Positions 45,006-53,504 of a DNA stretch of 64,000 nucleotides are shown here, piece after piece (position 1 is the stretch's first letter; each line of letters opens with the position of its first letter). This stretch comes from Sediminibacterium goheungense (GTDB lineage Bacteria; Bacteroidota; Bacteroidia; Chitinophagales; Chitinophagaceae): NCBI RefSeq assembly GCF_004361915.1, contig NZ_SNWP01000013.1:124001-188000 (forward strand), read 5' to 3'. The notes under the pieces are model-generated. The model searched no databases. It worked only from the letters and a program-made list of their open reading frames with translations, and was not told the origin of the DNA. Both the position numbers and the translations under genes were made by a program.

Positions 45006-46427
45006 ATGCCGGCTACCGATGCAAAAGGAACCCTTACCGCAGAACATATACAACAATTTAAAACTATATTAGGCGATACTTATGTACTATCAGACGAAGA
45101 GAACCTAACCCATTATGGGCATGATGAAACAGAGCATCTCCAATATCCGCCGGAAGTTGTATTGAAACCAAGAACAGCAGCAGAAATTGCTGCTATCATG
45201 AAAATCTGTAATAAAGACCTGATTCCGGTAACACCCCGTGGAGCCGGAACTGGTTTAAGTGGTGGTGCCCTTCCTCATCTTGGCGGTGTTTTATTGTCGA
45301 CCGAAAGAATGAACAGTATCTTATCGATCGACGAACGCAATCTACAGGTCATAACAGAGCCGGGCGTCATCACAGAAGTTTTACAAAATGCGGTTAAGGA
45401 AAAAGGATTGTTTTACCCGCCTGATCCAAGTAGCCGTGGTAGTTGTTTTATTGGCGGTAATATTGCCGAGAACAGTGGCGGACCGAAAGCTGTGAAATAT
45501 GGAGTGGTCAAAGATTATGTATTGAACCTGGAAGTAGTATTACCGAATGGTGAGATTATCTGGACAGGTGCCAATGTATTAAAAAACTCAACCGGTTATA
45601 ATCTTACCCAGTTACTGGTAGGAAGCGAAGGTACATTGGGCATTGTAACAAAGATTGTACTGAAACTCATTCCTTTTCCAAAATTCGATCTGCTGATGCT
45701 GGTACCTTTTGCTTCGCTTGAAAAGGCAAGTGAAGCTGTAAGCGCCATTTTCAGAGCAGGTTTTGTACCCAGTGCATTGGAACTGGTTGAAATAGATGCA
45801 TTGAAAATCGTAAGCAAGATGGTAGAGAGTACCGCTGTACCTGTTGACGATTCCATTGCCGCACATCTGATCATAGAAGTTGATGGCAATAATATGGATG
45901 TGCTGATGAATGAGATGGAATCCATCGCAGCATTGCTTACTCAGTTTGATGCCGGTGAAATATTTTTTGCAGATGATGCACAACAAAAAGCAGAGCTATG
46001 GAAACTTCGCCGCCGTGTGGCCGAGGCTGTAAAAACCAGCGGTTATACCATTGAAGAAGATACTGTCGTACCCCGTGCCGAATTACCGGCACTGATTAAA
46101 GGTGTAAAAGAACTGGGTAAGCAATATGGCTTTCATGCTGTTTGTTATGGGCATGCAGGTGATGGTAATCTGCATATCAGAATCAATCACCCAACGATTA
46201 AGAACAGCCATGGCAATGCAGAAATGACCGAAGCACTGCGTGCGTTATTTGAACTGGTAAAAAAACTGGGAGGAACAATCAGCGGTGAACATGGTATCGG
46301 ATTGATACAGAAACCATATATGACTACTGTTTTCCGTGATGCCAATCTGTATATAATGCGGGAAATCAAAAAAGCTTTTGATCCTAACAATATTTTAAAC
46401 GCAGGTAAAATCTTTGACCTGAACTGA
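45006..46427 (+). CDS. FAD-linked oxidase, GlcD-like
   Basis: 473 aa. The FAD-binding domain (FAD_binding_4) shows TPRGAGTGLSGGALP (residues about 77-91) and DPSSRGSCFIGGNIAENSGGPKAVKYG (about 139-165). The C-terminal FAD-oxidase_C domain shows YGHAGDGNLHIRINHP and GTISGEHGIGLIQKPY. It resembles the D-2-hydroxyacid dehydrogenase/glycolate oxidase subunit GlcD. No GlcE or GlcF subunit is adjacent, so it is probably a stand-alone D-lactate or D-2-hydroxyglutarate dehydrogenase type enzyme; the substrate cannot be read. Confidence 0.88.
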   Translation: MPATDAKGTLTAEHIQQFKTILGDTYVLSDEENLTHYGHDETEHLQYPPEVVLKPRTAAEIAAIMKICNKDLIPVTPRGAGTGLSGGALPHLGGVLLSTERMNSILSIDERNLQVITEPGVITEVLQNAVKEKGLFYPPDPSSRGSCFIGGNIAENSGGPKAVKYGVVKDYVLNLEVVLPNGEIIWTGANVLKNSTGYNLTQLLVGSEGTLGIVTKIVLKLIPFPKFDLLMLVPFASLEKASEAVSAIFRAGFVPSALELVEIDALKIVSKMVESTAVPVDDSIAAHLIIEVDGNNMDVLMNEMESIAALLTQFDAGEIFFADDAQQKAELWKLRRRVAEAVKTSGYTIEEDTVVPRAELPALIKGVKELGKQYGFHAVCYGHAGDGNLHIRINHPTIKNSHGNAEMTEALRALFELVKKLGGTISGEHGIGLIQKPYMTTVFRDANLYIMREIKKAFDPNNILNAGKIFDLN

Positions 46428-46431
46428 ACCG

Positions 46432-46439
46432 TACCTTTG
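46432..46439 (+). promoter_or_regulatory. Putative -7 box (TACCTTTG) of the barrel protein gene
   Basis: An exact TAnnTTTG match just past the GlcD-like stop and 11 bp before the ATG at 46451, which would give a very short 5' leader. The same octamer precedes queA. Confidence 0.45.
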
Positions 46440-46450
46440 CACAAATACCT

Positions 46451-47053
46451 ATGATCATGAAAAACAGTGTATTGTTTGCCTGCCTGATGATGCTTGCCAC
46501 ATTTGCAGTTGCACAACAAAATGAGAGTAACGAACAACCCAAAGGTTTCAAAAGAGAGAATATGTTCTTTGGATCAAGCCTTAATCTTTCATTGGGTAAT
46601 CGTTTTTTTAATGTGGGTATTAACCCTGAACTGGGTTACAGTCTTAATAAATGGCTGGATGCAGGCGTGGCACTGAACATCAATTATTTTTCTCAGAATG
46701 CTTCTGATTTCAGCAATACACGCTTTCGCAATTTCAATTATGGCGCAGGAACTTTTTTACGCATATGGCCAGTGAATTTCTTACACCTGCAGGTACAGCC
46801 GGAATATAACTGGATCAGTTCTTCGCAGAAGAATGTAATTACCGGACAATCTGCCAGATACAATTACAATGCAGAAAGCCTGCTGGTTGGTATTGGCTAT
46901 GGCAGCAGGGCTGTAGGCTCTCAATATTCTTATGTAACACTGATGATCGATGTTTTACAGAATATCAATTCACCTTACCGTGATCAGTTTAATGATCCCT
47001 TGCCTGTTTTCAGGGCTGGTTTCGGGGTTTATCTTAACAGAAAAAAGCAATAG
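46451..47053 (+). CDS. Small outer membrane beta-barrel protein, unknown function
   Basis: 200 aa. The signal peptide ends FAVAQQN (about residue 24). The mature part begins with FFGSSLNLSLGNRFFNVGINPELGYSL and continues with alternating-residue strands and many aromatic and Asn residues, ending FRAGFGVYLNRKKQ. This is the layout of small porin-like or OmpA-barrel-like proteins of Bacteroidota. The start is at 46451 or at the ATG at 46457. Its 3' end overlaps the convergent LOG gene by 20 bp. Confidence 0.7.
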   Translation: MIMKNSVLFACLMMLATFAVAQQNESNEQPKGFKRENMFFGSSLNLSLGNRFFNVGINPELGYSLNKWLDAGVALNINYFSQNASDFSNTRFRNFNYGAGTFLRIWPVNFLHLQVQPEYNWISSSQKNVITGQSARYNYNAESLLVGIGYGSRAVGSQYSYVTLMIDVLQNINSPYRDQFNDPLPVFRAGFGVYLNRKKQ

Positions 47054-47573
47054 CCTCATCAGCACTGTTTAAAACTATGAGGCGATCACGCCAATCCTCA
47101 TATAAAAAACCGGCTGCTGTCATCTGCTCAATATGAGCAATCAAATGTTTATAATATCCTGCTGTATTCAGCAGGATTATTTTTTTATTGTGAATGTTCA
47201 GCGTGTTCCAGGTAAGCATCTCAAACAACTCATCCAATGTGCCATTACCTCCCGGTAATACAATGGCAGCATCACACAACTCATACATCATTTTTTTACG
47301 GATATGCATATCCTTAACCACATGCAACTCAGTAATACCTTCATGCTGGTGTTCCCACTCGAGCAGCACTTCCGGAATGACACCGATTGCCTTACCGCTA
47401 TGATCCATCACTGCATTGGCCACAGCCCCCATCAGACCTTTATTGCCACCACCATAAATCAGGGTTATCCCCTGCATGGCCATCAGCATGCCCAGCCTGG
47501 AAGCATCGGCCTGAAATACCGGATTATTCCCCTCCTTTGAACCGCAAAAAACTGCAATCCGCTTTATTTGCAT
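47034..47573 (-). CDS. LOG-family protein (cytokinin-riboside phosphoribohydrolase-like)
   Basis: 179 aa from the ATG at 47573 (MQIKRIAVFCGSKEGNN, the family start). An upstream ATG at 47612 would add 13 unrelated residues. The signature motifs are GGGNKGLMGAVANAV and ALPGGNGTLDELFE (PGGxGTxxE), which bind nucleotide and catalyse hydrolysis in LOG proteins. In bacteria these act on nucleoside 5'-monophosphates. The gene is convergent with the barrel protein. Confidence 0.9.
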   Translation of the reverse strand: MQIKRIAVFCGSKEGNNPVFQADASRLGMLMAMQGITLIYGGGNKGLMGAVANAVMDHSGKAIGVIPEVLLEWEHQHEGITELHVVKDMHIRKKMMYELCDAAIVLPGGNGTLDELFEMLTWNTLNIHNKKIILLNTAGYYKHLIAHIEQMTAAGFLYEDWRDRLIVLNSADEAIAFFC

Positions 47574-47733
47574 ATGAGTTAATTTACGCCGCAATGTAAG
47601 CAGCTTTATCATTACAAGCCAAAGCAGGCTGTCTTTTATTTAAAAAGTTCTGCTTCCAATTCCCGCAATAAACCGCACACATCCCCTATCTTTACCCTGA
47701 ACGATTGTTATTCAGCTCATAAACAAGAACGCT

Positions 47734-49182
47734 ATGTCGCCACTTCTGCTGTTTTCTTTTGTAATCATTTATTTCCTGATTTTATTAGTCGTAGCCTGGT
47801 ACACAGGCAGGAACAGTAATAATGATTCCTTTTTTATTGGCAACAGAAACAGTAACTGGATGCTGGTGGCATTTGGCATGATCGGCACTTCATTAAGTGG
47901 AGTAACTTTTGTTAGCGTGCCCGGTGCCGTGGCCAAAGAATCGTTTGCATATATGCAGATCACACTCGGTTACCTGATCGGTTATATGGTAATTGCCTTT
48001 GTGTTATTGCCCCTTTACTATAAACTTAACCTGACTTCCATTTATAACTATCTCAGTACAAGACTGGGATTTGCTTCCTATAAAACTGGCGCCTCCTTCT
48101 TCATCTTATCACGTACACTGGGCGCTACCGCACGTTTATATTTGGTTGTACGCATATTACAGGATGCCATCCTTGAAAGCTTTCATGTACCCTTCTGGGC
48201 CACCACACTGATTATCCTCCTCATGATTTTGCTCTATACATATGAAGGTGGTGTAAAAACCATTGTATGGACAGATACGTTGCAAACTTCCTGTATGCTG
48301 ATCGGTCTTGTGATCTGTGTCATTTATATCCTTAACCAACTGGATATGGGTATCGGACAGAGTTTTGCGGCTATGGGAGACAAAGGTTATTCCAAAATAT
48401 TTTTTACTGAACCCGAGAGTCGTTTTTTCTTCTTAAAACAAATACTGGCAGGTGCTTTTGTTACCATTACCATGACGGGTATGGATCAGGAAATGATGCA
48501 GAAGAATATTTCGGTGAAAACGCTTAAGGACTCACAGAAAAATGTGGTAACCCTTGGCTTTATTATGCTGGCTGTTATTGGTTTGTTTCTTTTTCTGGGA
48601 GGTTTATTACATCTCTATGCAGATACACAGGGCATTGCCGCTACAGGCGACAAGCTGTTTCCTACCATTGCCCTGCAACATATGCCAAGTATGGTATCTG
48701 TGATATTTATTATTGCCTTGATTTCAGCACTCTTCCCAAGTGCCGATGGCGCCATTACTGCACTTACTTCTTCTTTCTGTATTGATATTATCGGATTACA
48801 ACGTCGTACAGACTGGACAGATCAGCAGAAGAAAAAAATCAGACAACGTGTTCACCTGGTATTCGCAGGCATCTTCCTGGTGTTTGTAATGGTGTATAAA
48901 TGGATCGATAGCAGTAGTATGATTGGTGTGATTTTAAAAGTAGCAGCTTATACTTACGGACCTTTACTGGGCTTATTTACTTTCGGCATTTTACTGAAAC
49001 GATCAGTAAACGACAAGCTCGTACCATTTGTATGTATTGCTTCCCCGTTATTGTGCCTGCTCGTAGATAAATTTCAAAAACAACTGTTTGGTTCTTTTGA
49101 AATTGGCTTAGAGCTATTGATCATTAACGGCCTCATTACTTTCCTGGGGTTATTACTGATCTCACGGAGAAGCAATACATAG
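47734..49182 (+). CDS. Sodium:solute symporter family protein
   Basis: 482 aa with about 13 transmembrane helices. The N-terminal GNRNSNWMLVAFGMIGTSLSGVTFVSVPG, with Ser-Gly-x-Thr-Phe after the helix break, and SALFPSADGAITALTSSFCIDI are characteristic of the SSS family. A putative sodium site is formed by the Ser/Thr residues in those two segments. The substrate is unknown (sugars, amino acids or sialic acid in relatives). It is a single gene followed by a convergent operon. Confidence 0.88.
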   Translation: MSPLLLFSFVIIYFLILLVVAWYTGRNSNNDSFFIGNRNSNWMLVAFGMIGTSLSGVTFVSVPGAVAKESFAYMQITLGYLIGYMVIAFVLLPLYYKLNLTSIYNYLSTRLGFASYKTGASFFILSRTLGATARLYLVVRILQDAILESFHVPFWATTLIILLMILLYTYEGGVKTIVWTDTLQTSCMLIGLVICVIYILNQLDMGIGQSFAAMGDKGYSKIFFTEPESRFFFLKQILAGAFVTITMTGMDQEMMQKNISVKTLKDSQKNVVTLGFIMLAVIGLFLFLGGLLHLYADTQGIAATGDKLFPTIALQHMPSMVSVIFIIALISALFPSADGAITALTSSFCIDIIGLQRRTDWTDQQKKKIRQRVHLVFAGIFLVFVMVYKWIDSSSMIGVILKVAAYTYGPLLGLFTFGILLKRSVNDKLVPFVCIASPLLCLLVDKFQKQLFGSFEIGLELLIINGLITFLGLLLISRRSNT

Positions 49183-49199
49183 TAAGTTTTATACAATCA

Positions 49200-49553
49200 C
49201 TACCATAACTGTACGATTTCCTGGCTTGCTGTTTGTTCTGCGGGAGTGGGTAATGCCTCTACCGGGACTTCCATTTTCTCTCCTTTTTTGATGTTTACCA
49301 GTGATTCGATTTCCAGTTTATATCCTTCAGACGCAGCTTCTTCCAGCAGACGCAGTACCTGTTTGCGACTCTCATATAATTCTTCGAGCCTTTTAGTAGA
49401 TACCGGATCCGGTTTTCCAAAGCGTTCCTCTGCACTGAAATTTCGCATACAGTGAAAGTTGATCTTGTGGTTAAGCAGCGTAAGTAACACTTCTTTTGCT
49501 TCATCAGGCGTAAAAACACCATTGATCAGCGTAACATTTTCATTTGTATTCAT
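49200..49553 (-). CDS. Conserved-looking hypothetical protein downstream of isocitrate dehydrogenase
   Basis: 117 aa, soluble and mostly helical (AKEVLLTLLNHKINFHCMRNFSAEERFGK, then a helix TKRLEELYESRKQVLRLLEEAASEGYKLEIESLVNI). No motif is recognised. It starts 10 bp after the stop of the 81-aa gene and shares its strand with icd. The two small proteins and icd are probably one transcript. Confidence 0.65.
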   Translation of the reverse strand: MNTNENVTLINGVFTPDEAKEVLLTLLNHKINFHCMRNFSAEERFGKPDPVSTKRLEELYESRKQVLRLLEEAASEGYKLEIESLVNIKKGEKMEVPVEALPTPAEQTASQEIVQLW

Positions 49554-49563
49554 GCTATTTTTT

Positions 49564-49809
49564 TTAAGCTATTACAATTCCTGATTCAATATTTACAGCC
49601 TGTTCATTTGATAAAATCCGGCTTTTAAACTCATGCAATTCCCTCTGCAATTCTTTGATACGGTTTTCCCGCATTTTGATATCTTCTTCTTTTTCAGCGT
49701 CTCTGATTTTATCCTCATGATACTTGATTTTGATATTCACCATTTGTGAAACCAAATCAAATGCTTCTGTTTTACTGAACCTGCCTTTAATAAGCTGTAG
49801 TTGTAACAT
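49564..49809 (-). CDS. Small coiled-coil hypothetical protein downstream of isocitrate dehydrogenase
   Basis: 81 aa. The central part (MVNIKIKYHEDKIRDAEKEEDIKMRENRIKELQRELHEFKSRI) is a highly charged coiled coil, with short ends. It starts 11 bp after the icd stop. It has good coding quality and tight spacing, but I recognise no family. Confidence 0.65.
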   Translation of the reverse strand: MLQLQLIKGRFSKTEAFDLVSQMVNIKIKYHEDKIRDAEKEEDIKMRENRIKELQRELHEFKSRILSNEQAVNIESGIVIA

Positions 49810-49820
49810 AATGTTGATTT

Positions 49821-51257
49821 TTATTGTCCCTGCCCGAGTGAATAAGCTTGTTTTCCGTTAAACGTGTAGAGGTTTTCTGTTTTAATGGTATCGATGCCAT
49901 GTGCTTCTGCCTTATCCAGCAATTCAATAATCTGTTGTTTGGTAACACCCGAACCATTACTTGGCTTAAAGCGGCAACGCCAATGATCGGTACAGAAAGT
50001 TTCCTCAAAACCTTCCGGCCATACTTTAATACCACGGTTGGTAATCATCGATAATTCCACACCCAAAACATCCACTTCTTTCAGTTTCGTGGCCAGTTCA
50101 TCTGCTTTGTAGCCATCCCAGTGAACAAAAAGGTCAACACCGACCAGTTCCTTTTTAGAAGCTTTTCTGCGTGTATACTTAGGTAAGTTCAACACCGCCT
50201 GTTCATTATACTGTACCGCTTTAAGCTGTACCGGTTTTTGTCCGAGATTGGCAATCACCGCCTGTGCAAATTCTTTGGTACCGACCTGCTGCTTACTTAC
50301 TCCCTCTTTGTAGATATCGTAAGTATGTATACCGTCTTCAATTGTTTTCAGCCAGGCATTCTGCACTTTTTCGGCTACTCCTGACTGTCCGATATGGTTC
50401 AGCATCATGATAGCGCCCTGTAAAAGACCTGATGGGTTGGCCAGATTCTGGCCAGCTCTTCTGGGGGCCGAGCCATGAATGGCTTCAAACATGGCACATG
50501 ATTCACCGATATTGGCCGAACCTGCCAGACCTACCGATCCGGTAATCTGCGCTGCCACATCCGATAATACATCTCCGTATAAATTGGGCATTACGATTAC
50601 ATCAAAATATTCCGGTGTATCGGCCATTTTTGCCGCTCCTATATCAATGATCCAGTGCTCATTCTCAATTTCAGGATATTCTTTTGCAATCTCATCGAAC
50701 ACCTGATGAAACAAACCATCTGTCTGTTTCATGATATTATCTTTGGTAAAACAGGTTACTTTTTTACGTCCATACTGCTTTGCATATTCAAAAGCGTAAC
50801 GTACAATTTTTTCGCAGCCGGGCCTGCTGATCAGTTTTAAACACTGCACCACTTCGTCGGTCTGCTGGTGCTCAATACCCGCGTACAAGTCTTCTTCATT
50901 CTCACGAATGATTACAATATCCATTTTCGGATGTTTTGTTTTCACATAAGGATGAAGGCTTATACAGGGACGTACATTGGAATAGAGACCCAAAAACTTA
51001 CGGGTGGTTACATTCAGACTCTTGTAGCCACCGCCCTGAGGTGTGGTGATCGGCGCTTTCAGGAATATCTTGTTTTTACGGATCGTATCCCAGGATTCTT
51101 TGGCAATACCTGCATTATTACCTGCCAGATATACTTTTTCGCCCACTTCAATTTCGTCGATTTCAATCTGAGCGCCAGCTGCCATGATAATGTCGAGGGT
51201 AGCGTCCATAATCTCCGGACCGATGCCATCTCCTTTCGCAATGGTAATTCTTGTCAT
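49821..51257 (-). CDS. icd: Isocitrate dehydrogenase (NADP-dependent, Thermus-like long form)
   Basis: 478 aa from the ATG at 51257 (MTRITIAKGDGIGPEIMDATL). The frame is open to 51338, but those residues come from the intergenic region. The N-terminal 330 residues form the decarboxylating dehydrogenase domain: NVTTRKFLGLYSNVRPC, NLYGDVLSDVAAQITGSVGLAGSANIG and FEAIHGSAPRRAGQNLANPSGLL. An extra C-terminal domain of about 140 residues (KELVGVDLFVHWDGYKADELA...RCRFKPSNGSG) is the one seen in the long-form enzymes of Thermus and Bacteroidota. It makes 2-oxoglutarate in the TCA cycle. A LysR gene is divergent. Confidence 0.93.
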   Translation of the reverse strand: MTRITIAKGDGIGPEIMDATLDIIMAAGAQIEIDEIEVGEKVYLAGNNAGIAKESWDTIRKNKIFLKAPITTPQGGGYKSLNVTTRKFLGLYSNVRPCISLHPYVKTKHPKMDIVIIRENEEDLYAGIEHQQTDEVVQCLKLISRPGCEKIVRYAFEYAKQYGRKKVTCFTKDNIMKQTDGLFHQVFDEIAKEYPEIENEHWIIDIGAAKMADTPEYFDVIVMPNLYGDVLSDVAAQITGSVGLAGSANIGESCAMFEAIHGSAPRRAGQNLANPSGLLQGAIMMLNHIGQSGVAEKVQNAWLKTIEDGIHTYDIYKEGVSKQQVGTKEFAQAVIANLGQKPVQLKAVQYNEQAVLNLPKYTRRKASKKELVGVDLFVHWDGYKADELATKLKEVDVLGVELSMITNRGIKVWPEGFEETFCTDHWRCRFKPSNGSGVTKQQIIELLDKAEAHGIDTIKTENLYTFNGKQAYSLGQGQ

Positions 51258-51317
51258 ACTGTATTGATTTTTGTTTGGTGATGCAAAAATGCTTGTAGCT
51301 AACCATATATTTTTATT

Positions 51318-51325
51318 TATCTTTA
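51318..51325 (+). promoter_or_regulatory. Putative -7 box of the LysR gene (TATCTTTA)
   Basis: A 7 of 8 match to TAnnTTTG, 24 bp upstream of the LysR ATG. The identical octamer is at 52839-52846, upstream of the O-methyltransferase ATG. Confidence 0.3.
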
Positions 51326-51335
51326 CTATAATATC

Positions 51336-51352
51336 CATAAATATTATTTATG
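51336..51352. promoter_or_regulatory. 17-bp palindrome overlapping the LysR start codon
   Basis: CATAAATATTATTTATG is a perfect odd palindrome whose last three bases are the LysR ATG. It includes a T-N11-A arrangement as in LysR boxes. Its location fits autorepression and perhaps control of icd on the other strand. Confidence 0.4.
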
Positions 51353-52267
51353 AATTATACTTTAAACCAGTTACAGATTTTCCTGAAAGTGTCGCAAACA
51401 CAGAGCGTAACAAAAGCGGCAGAAGAATTATACCTCACGCAACCAGCCGTTTCCATTCAACTAAAAAATTTTCAGGACCAGTTCGACATACCCCTTACTG
51501 AAGTGGTGGGAAGAAAGTTGTACATCACCGAATTTGGACAGGAAATTGCCATGGCTGCCGAAGCCATATTGAATGAAGTGAATGCCATCAATTATAAAAC
51601 ACAGGCTTACAGAGGGCAACTATCGGGCAGACTTAAACTTTCAGTAGTATCGACAGGTAAATATGTGATGCCCTATTTCCTCACCGGTTTTATGAAACAA
51701 CATCCAGGTGTGGACCTTATGATGGATGTAACGAATAAAGCCAAAGTAATCGAGAGCCTCGACAGAAATGAAGTTGATTTCTCTCTGGTATCGATCATAC
51801 CTGATACATCACAGGTGAACCGGATTGAGCTGCTACCTAATAAACTCTATCTGGTTGGCACGCGTGGCGCCAGAATAACAGCACAGGGATCTGTGAAAAA
51901 AATATTTGAAGAACTGCCACTGATTTTCCGTGAAAACGGTTCCGGCACCCGACAAACCATGGAAAAATTCATCGAGAAACACCACCTCACTTTTCGCAAG
52001 AAAATGGAGCTTACTTCCAATGAAGCCGTGAAACAGGCCGTACTGGCAGGTTTGGGCTACTCAATCATGCCCCTGATCGGTATTAAAAATGAGTTGAAAA
52101 ACGGTGATATGAAAATCATACCGGTAAAAGGGTTGCCTATTAAAACAGCCTGGCAACTGATCTGGTTAAAAGGCAAAAAACTGTCGCCGGTAGCAACTGC
52201 TTTTCTCGAGTATATAAACAAAGAGAAAGCTGCCATTTCCAAGCAGTTTTTTCCGCAGGTTGATTAG
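51350..52267 (+). CDS. LysR-family transcriptional regulator
   Basis: 305 aa. The N-terminal winged helix-turn-helix reads LNQLQIFLKVSQTQSVTKAAEELYLTQPAVSIQLKNFQDQF (residues 4-44). A type 2 periplasmic-binding-like effector domain (about 90-295) follows, with PLIFRENGSGTRQTMEKFI in its ligand-binding cleft. This pattern is close to the CysB/CbbR group. It is divergent from icd, a common arrangement for LysR targets; the effector is unknown. Confidence 0.92.
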   Translation: MNYTLNQLQIFLKVSQTQSVTKAAEELYLTQPAVSIQLKNFQDQFDIPLTEVVGRKLYITEFGQEIAMAAEAILNEVNAINYKTQAYRGQLSGRLKLSVVSTGKYVMPYFLTGFMKQHPGVDLMMDVTNKAKVIESLDRNEVDFSLVSIIPDTSQVNRIELLPNKLYLVGTRGARITAQGSVKKIFEELPLIFRENGSGTRQTMEKFIEKHHLTFRKKMELTSNEAVKQAVLAGLGYSIMPLIGIKNELKNGDMKIIPVKGLPIKTAWQLIWLKGKKLSPVATAFLEYINKEKAAISKQFFPQVD

Positions 52268-52321
52268 AAAATCCGGAAAATATACCGTACCCCAACCACT
52301 CAGGGGCAGGGGCATCGGCAA

Positions 52322-52600
52322 CTATACTTTTTCTTTTTTCACCTCAGACCATACAAATTCCTCAATCTCATCAAAAAGACTGCGGGCTCTGTCTTTCACC
52401 TTCGACAGGGCTTCATATTTATTTGTAAGACTCAATGCCAGTTGGTACATTTCTTCAGTAGCTGTCTGGTCAACCATTTCAGCAAAGCTTTTGGGTCGCT
52501 CACTTTCTTCCAGTGAACGGATATAACACAAGACTTCCACTACTTCAAAATGTGTTTTTTGCCATGAATCAAATCCATTCGGAAAATCCGGTACTGACAT
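52322..52600 (-). CDS. Small helical hypothetical protein
   Basis: 92 aa from the ATG at 52600 (MSVPDFPNGFDSWQKTHFEVV); a second ATG at 52609 would add three residues. It is acidic and helical, with LEESERPKSFAEMVDQTATEEMYQLALSLTNKYEAL and a C-terminal FDEIEEFVWSEVKKEKV. I recognise no family. It is on the strand opposite to both neighbours. Confidence 0.55.
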   Translation of the reverse strand: MSVPDFPNGFDSWQKTHFEVVEVLCYIRSLEESERPKSFAEMVDQTATEEMYQLALSLTNKYEALSKVKDRARSLFDEIEEFVWSEVKKEKV

Positions 52601-52838
52601 GTTGTACATATTTTAGTTAGGAGAATATCATCTTCAAACTACTCATTTTCCCTGAAAGAAAAAAGCAAAGAAGTAACGAAAAAAGTTTTGACTGTTCAGA
52701 AAGAAATAACCGACGGCTATACTTTTCAGCGATGGTTCCACTCCTGATGTTATAAGGTAAAATTTCCCAATGGAATGCCCGTTTTCAATTTTAACAGCCT
52801 GTCCCCCTTCCCTTTCAAGCCCTTCAAAGAGGTTTTCG

Positions 52839-52846
52839 TATCTTTA
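52839..52846 (+). promoter_or_regulatory. Putative -7 box directly upstream of the O-methyltransferase ATG
   Basis: TATCTTTA ends 4 bp before the ATG at 52851. If used, the mRNA would be leaderless or nearly so. Confidence 0.3.
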
Positions 52847-52850
52847 CAGG

Positions 52851-53504
52851 ATGAATACCCCCCTGATTATTTCCCCCGGAGCAGAGGCTTATGCACAGTC
52901 CTTTACAGCTCCGGAAGCGGGTCTTTTACAGGAGATTGCCAGATTTACCCAGACAGCACACCCACACGCACACATGCTCAGTGGACAGGTACAGGGTAAA
53001 TTTTTATCATTTATAAGCACTATTCAGCGCCCCAGATACGTTTTAGAGATAGGTACTTTTACGGGCTACAGCGCATTATGCCTTGCAGATGGCCTTAGCC
53101 CCGAAGGAGAACTGCATACCATTGAATGCCGGGAAGAAGACGCCACAACAGCAAGGAACTATTTTAGCAAAAGCAAAAGAAATCATCAGATACATTTGCA
53201 CATCGGCAATGCAGCAGAAATAATACCCACATTATCACACCAGTGGGACCTGGTTTTTATGGACGCTGACAAAACGGGTTATATCGGATATTATGAACAG
53301 ATTGTTCCGAAACTGAGTAAGAATGGCATCATTCTGGCAGACAATGTATTGTTTCATGGACAGGTAATGGAAGACCCGATTACGGGTAAAAATGCTAAAG
53401 CCATACATGCATTCAATGAACATGTAAAAAAAGACCCAAGAACAGAACAAGTATTATTAACCATCAGGGATGGTTTATTAATGATTAAAAAGAGAGCAGA
53501 ATGA
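52851..53504 (+). CDS. O-methyltransferase (Methyltransf_3 family)
   Basis: 217 aa from the ATG at 52851 (MNTPLIISPGAEAYAQSFT); the open frame upstream is not family-like. SAM-binding motif VLEIGTFTGYSALCLADGL, the following acidic residue in LHTIECREEDA, and metal and substrate residues LVFMDADKTGYIGYYEQIV and GIILADNVLFHGQV identify the cation-dependent catechol-type group. The natural acceptor is unknown. It overlaps the next gene by 4 bp (ATGA). Confidence 0.9.
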   Translation: MNTPLIISPGAEAYAQSFTAPEAGLLQEIARFTQTAHPHAHMLSGQVQGKFLSFISTIQRPRYVLEIGTFTGYSALCLADGLSPEGELHTIECREEDATTARNYFSKSKRNHQIHLHIGNAAEIIPTLSHQWDLVFMDADKTGYIGYYEQIVPKLSKNGIILADNVLFHGQVMEDPITGKNAKAIHAFNEHVKKDPRTEQVLLTIRDGLLMIKKRAE

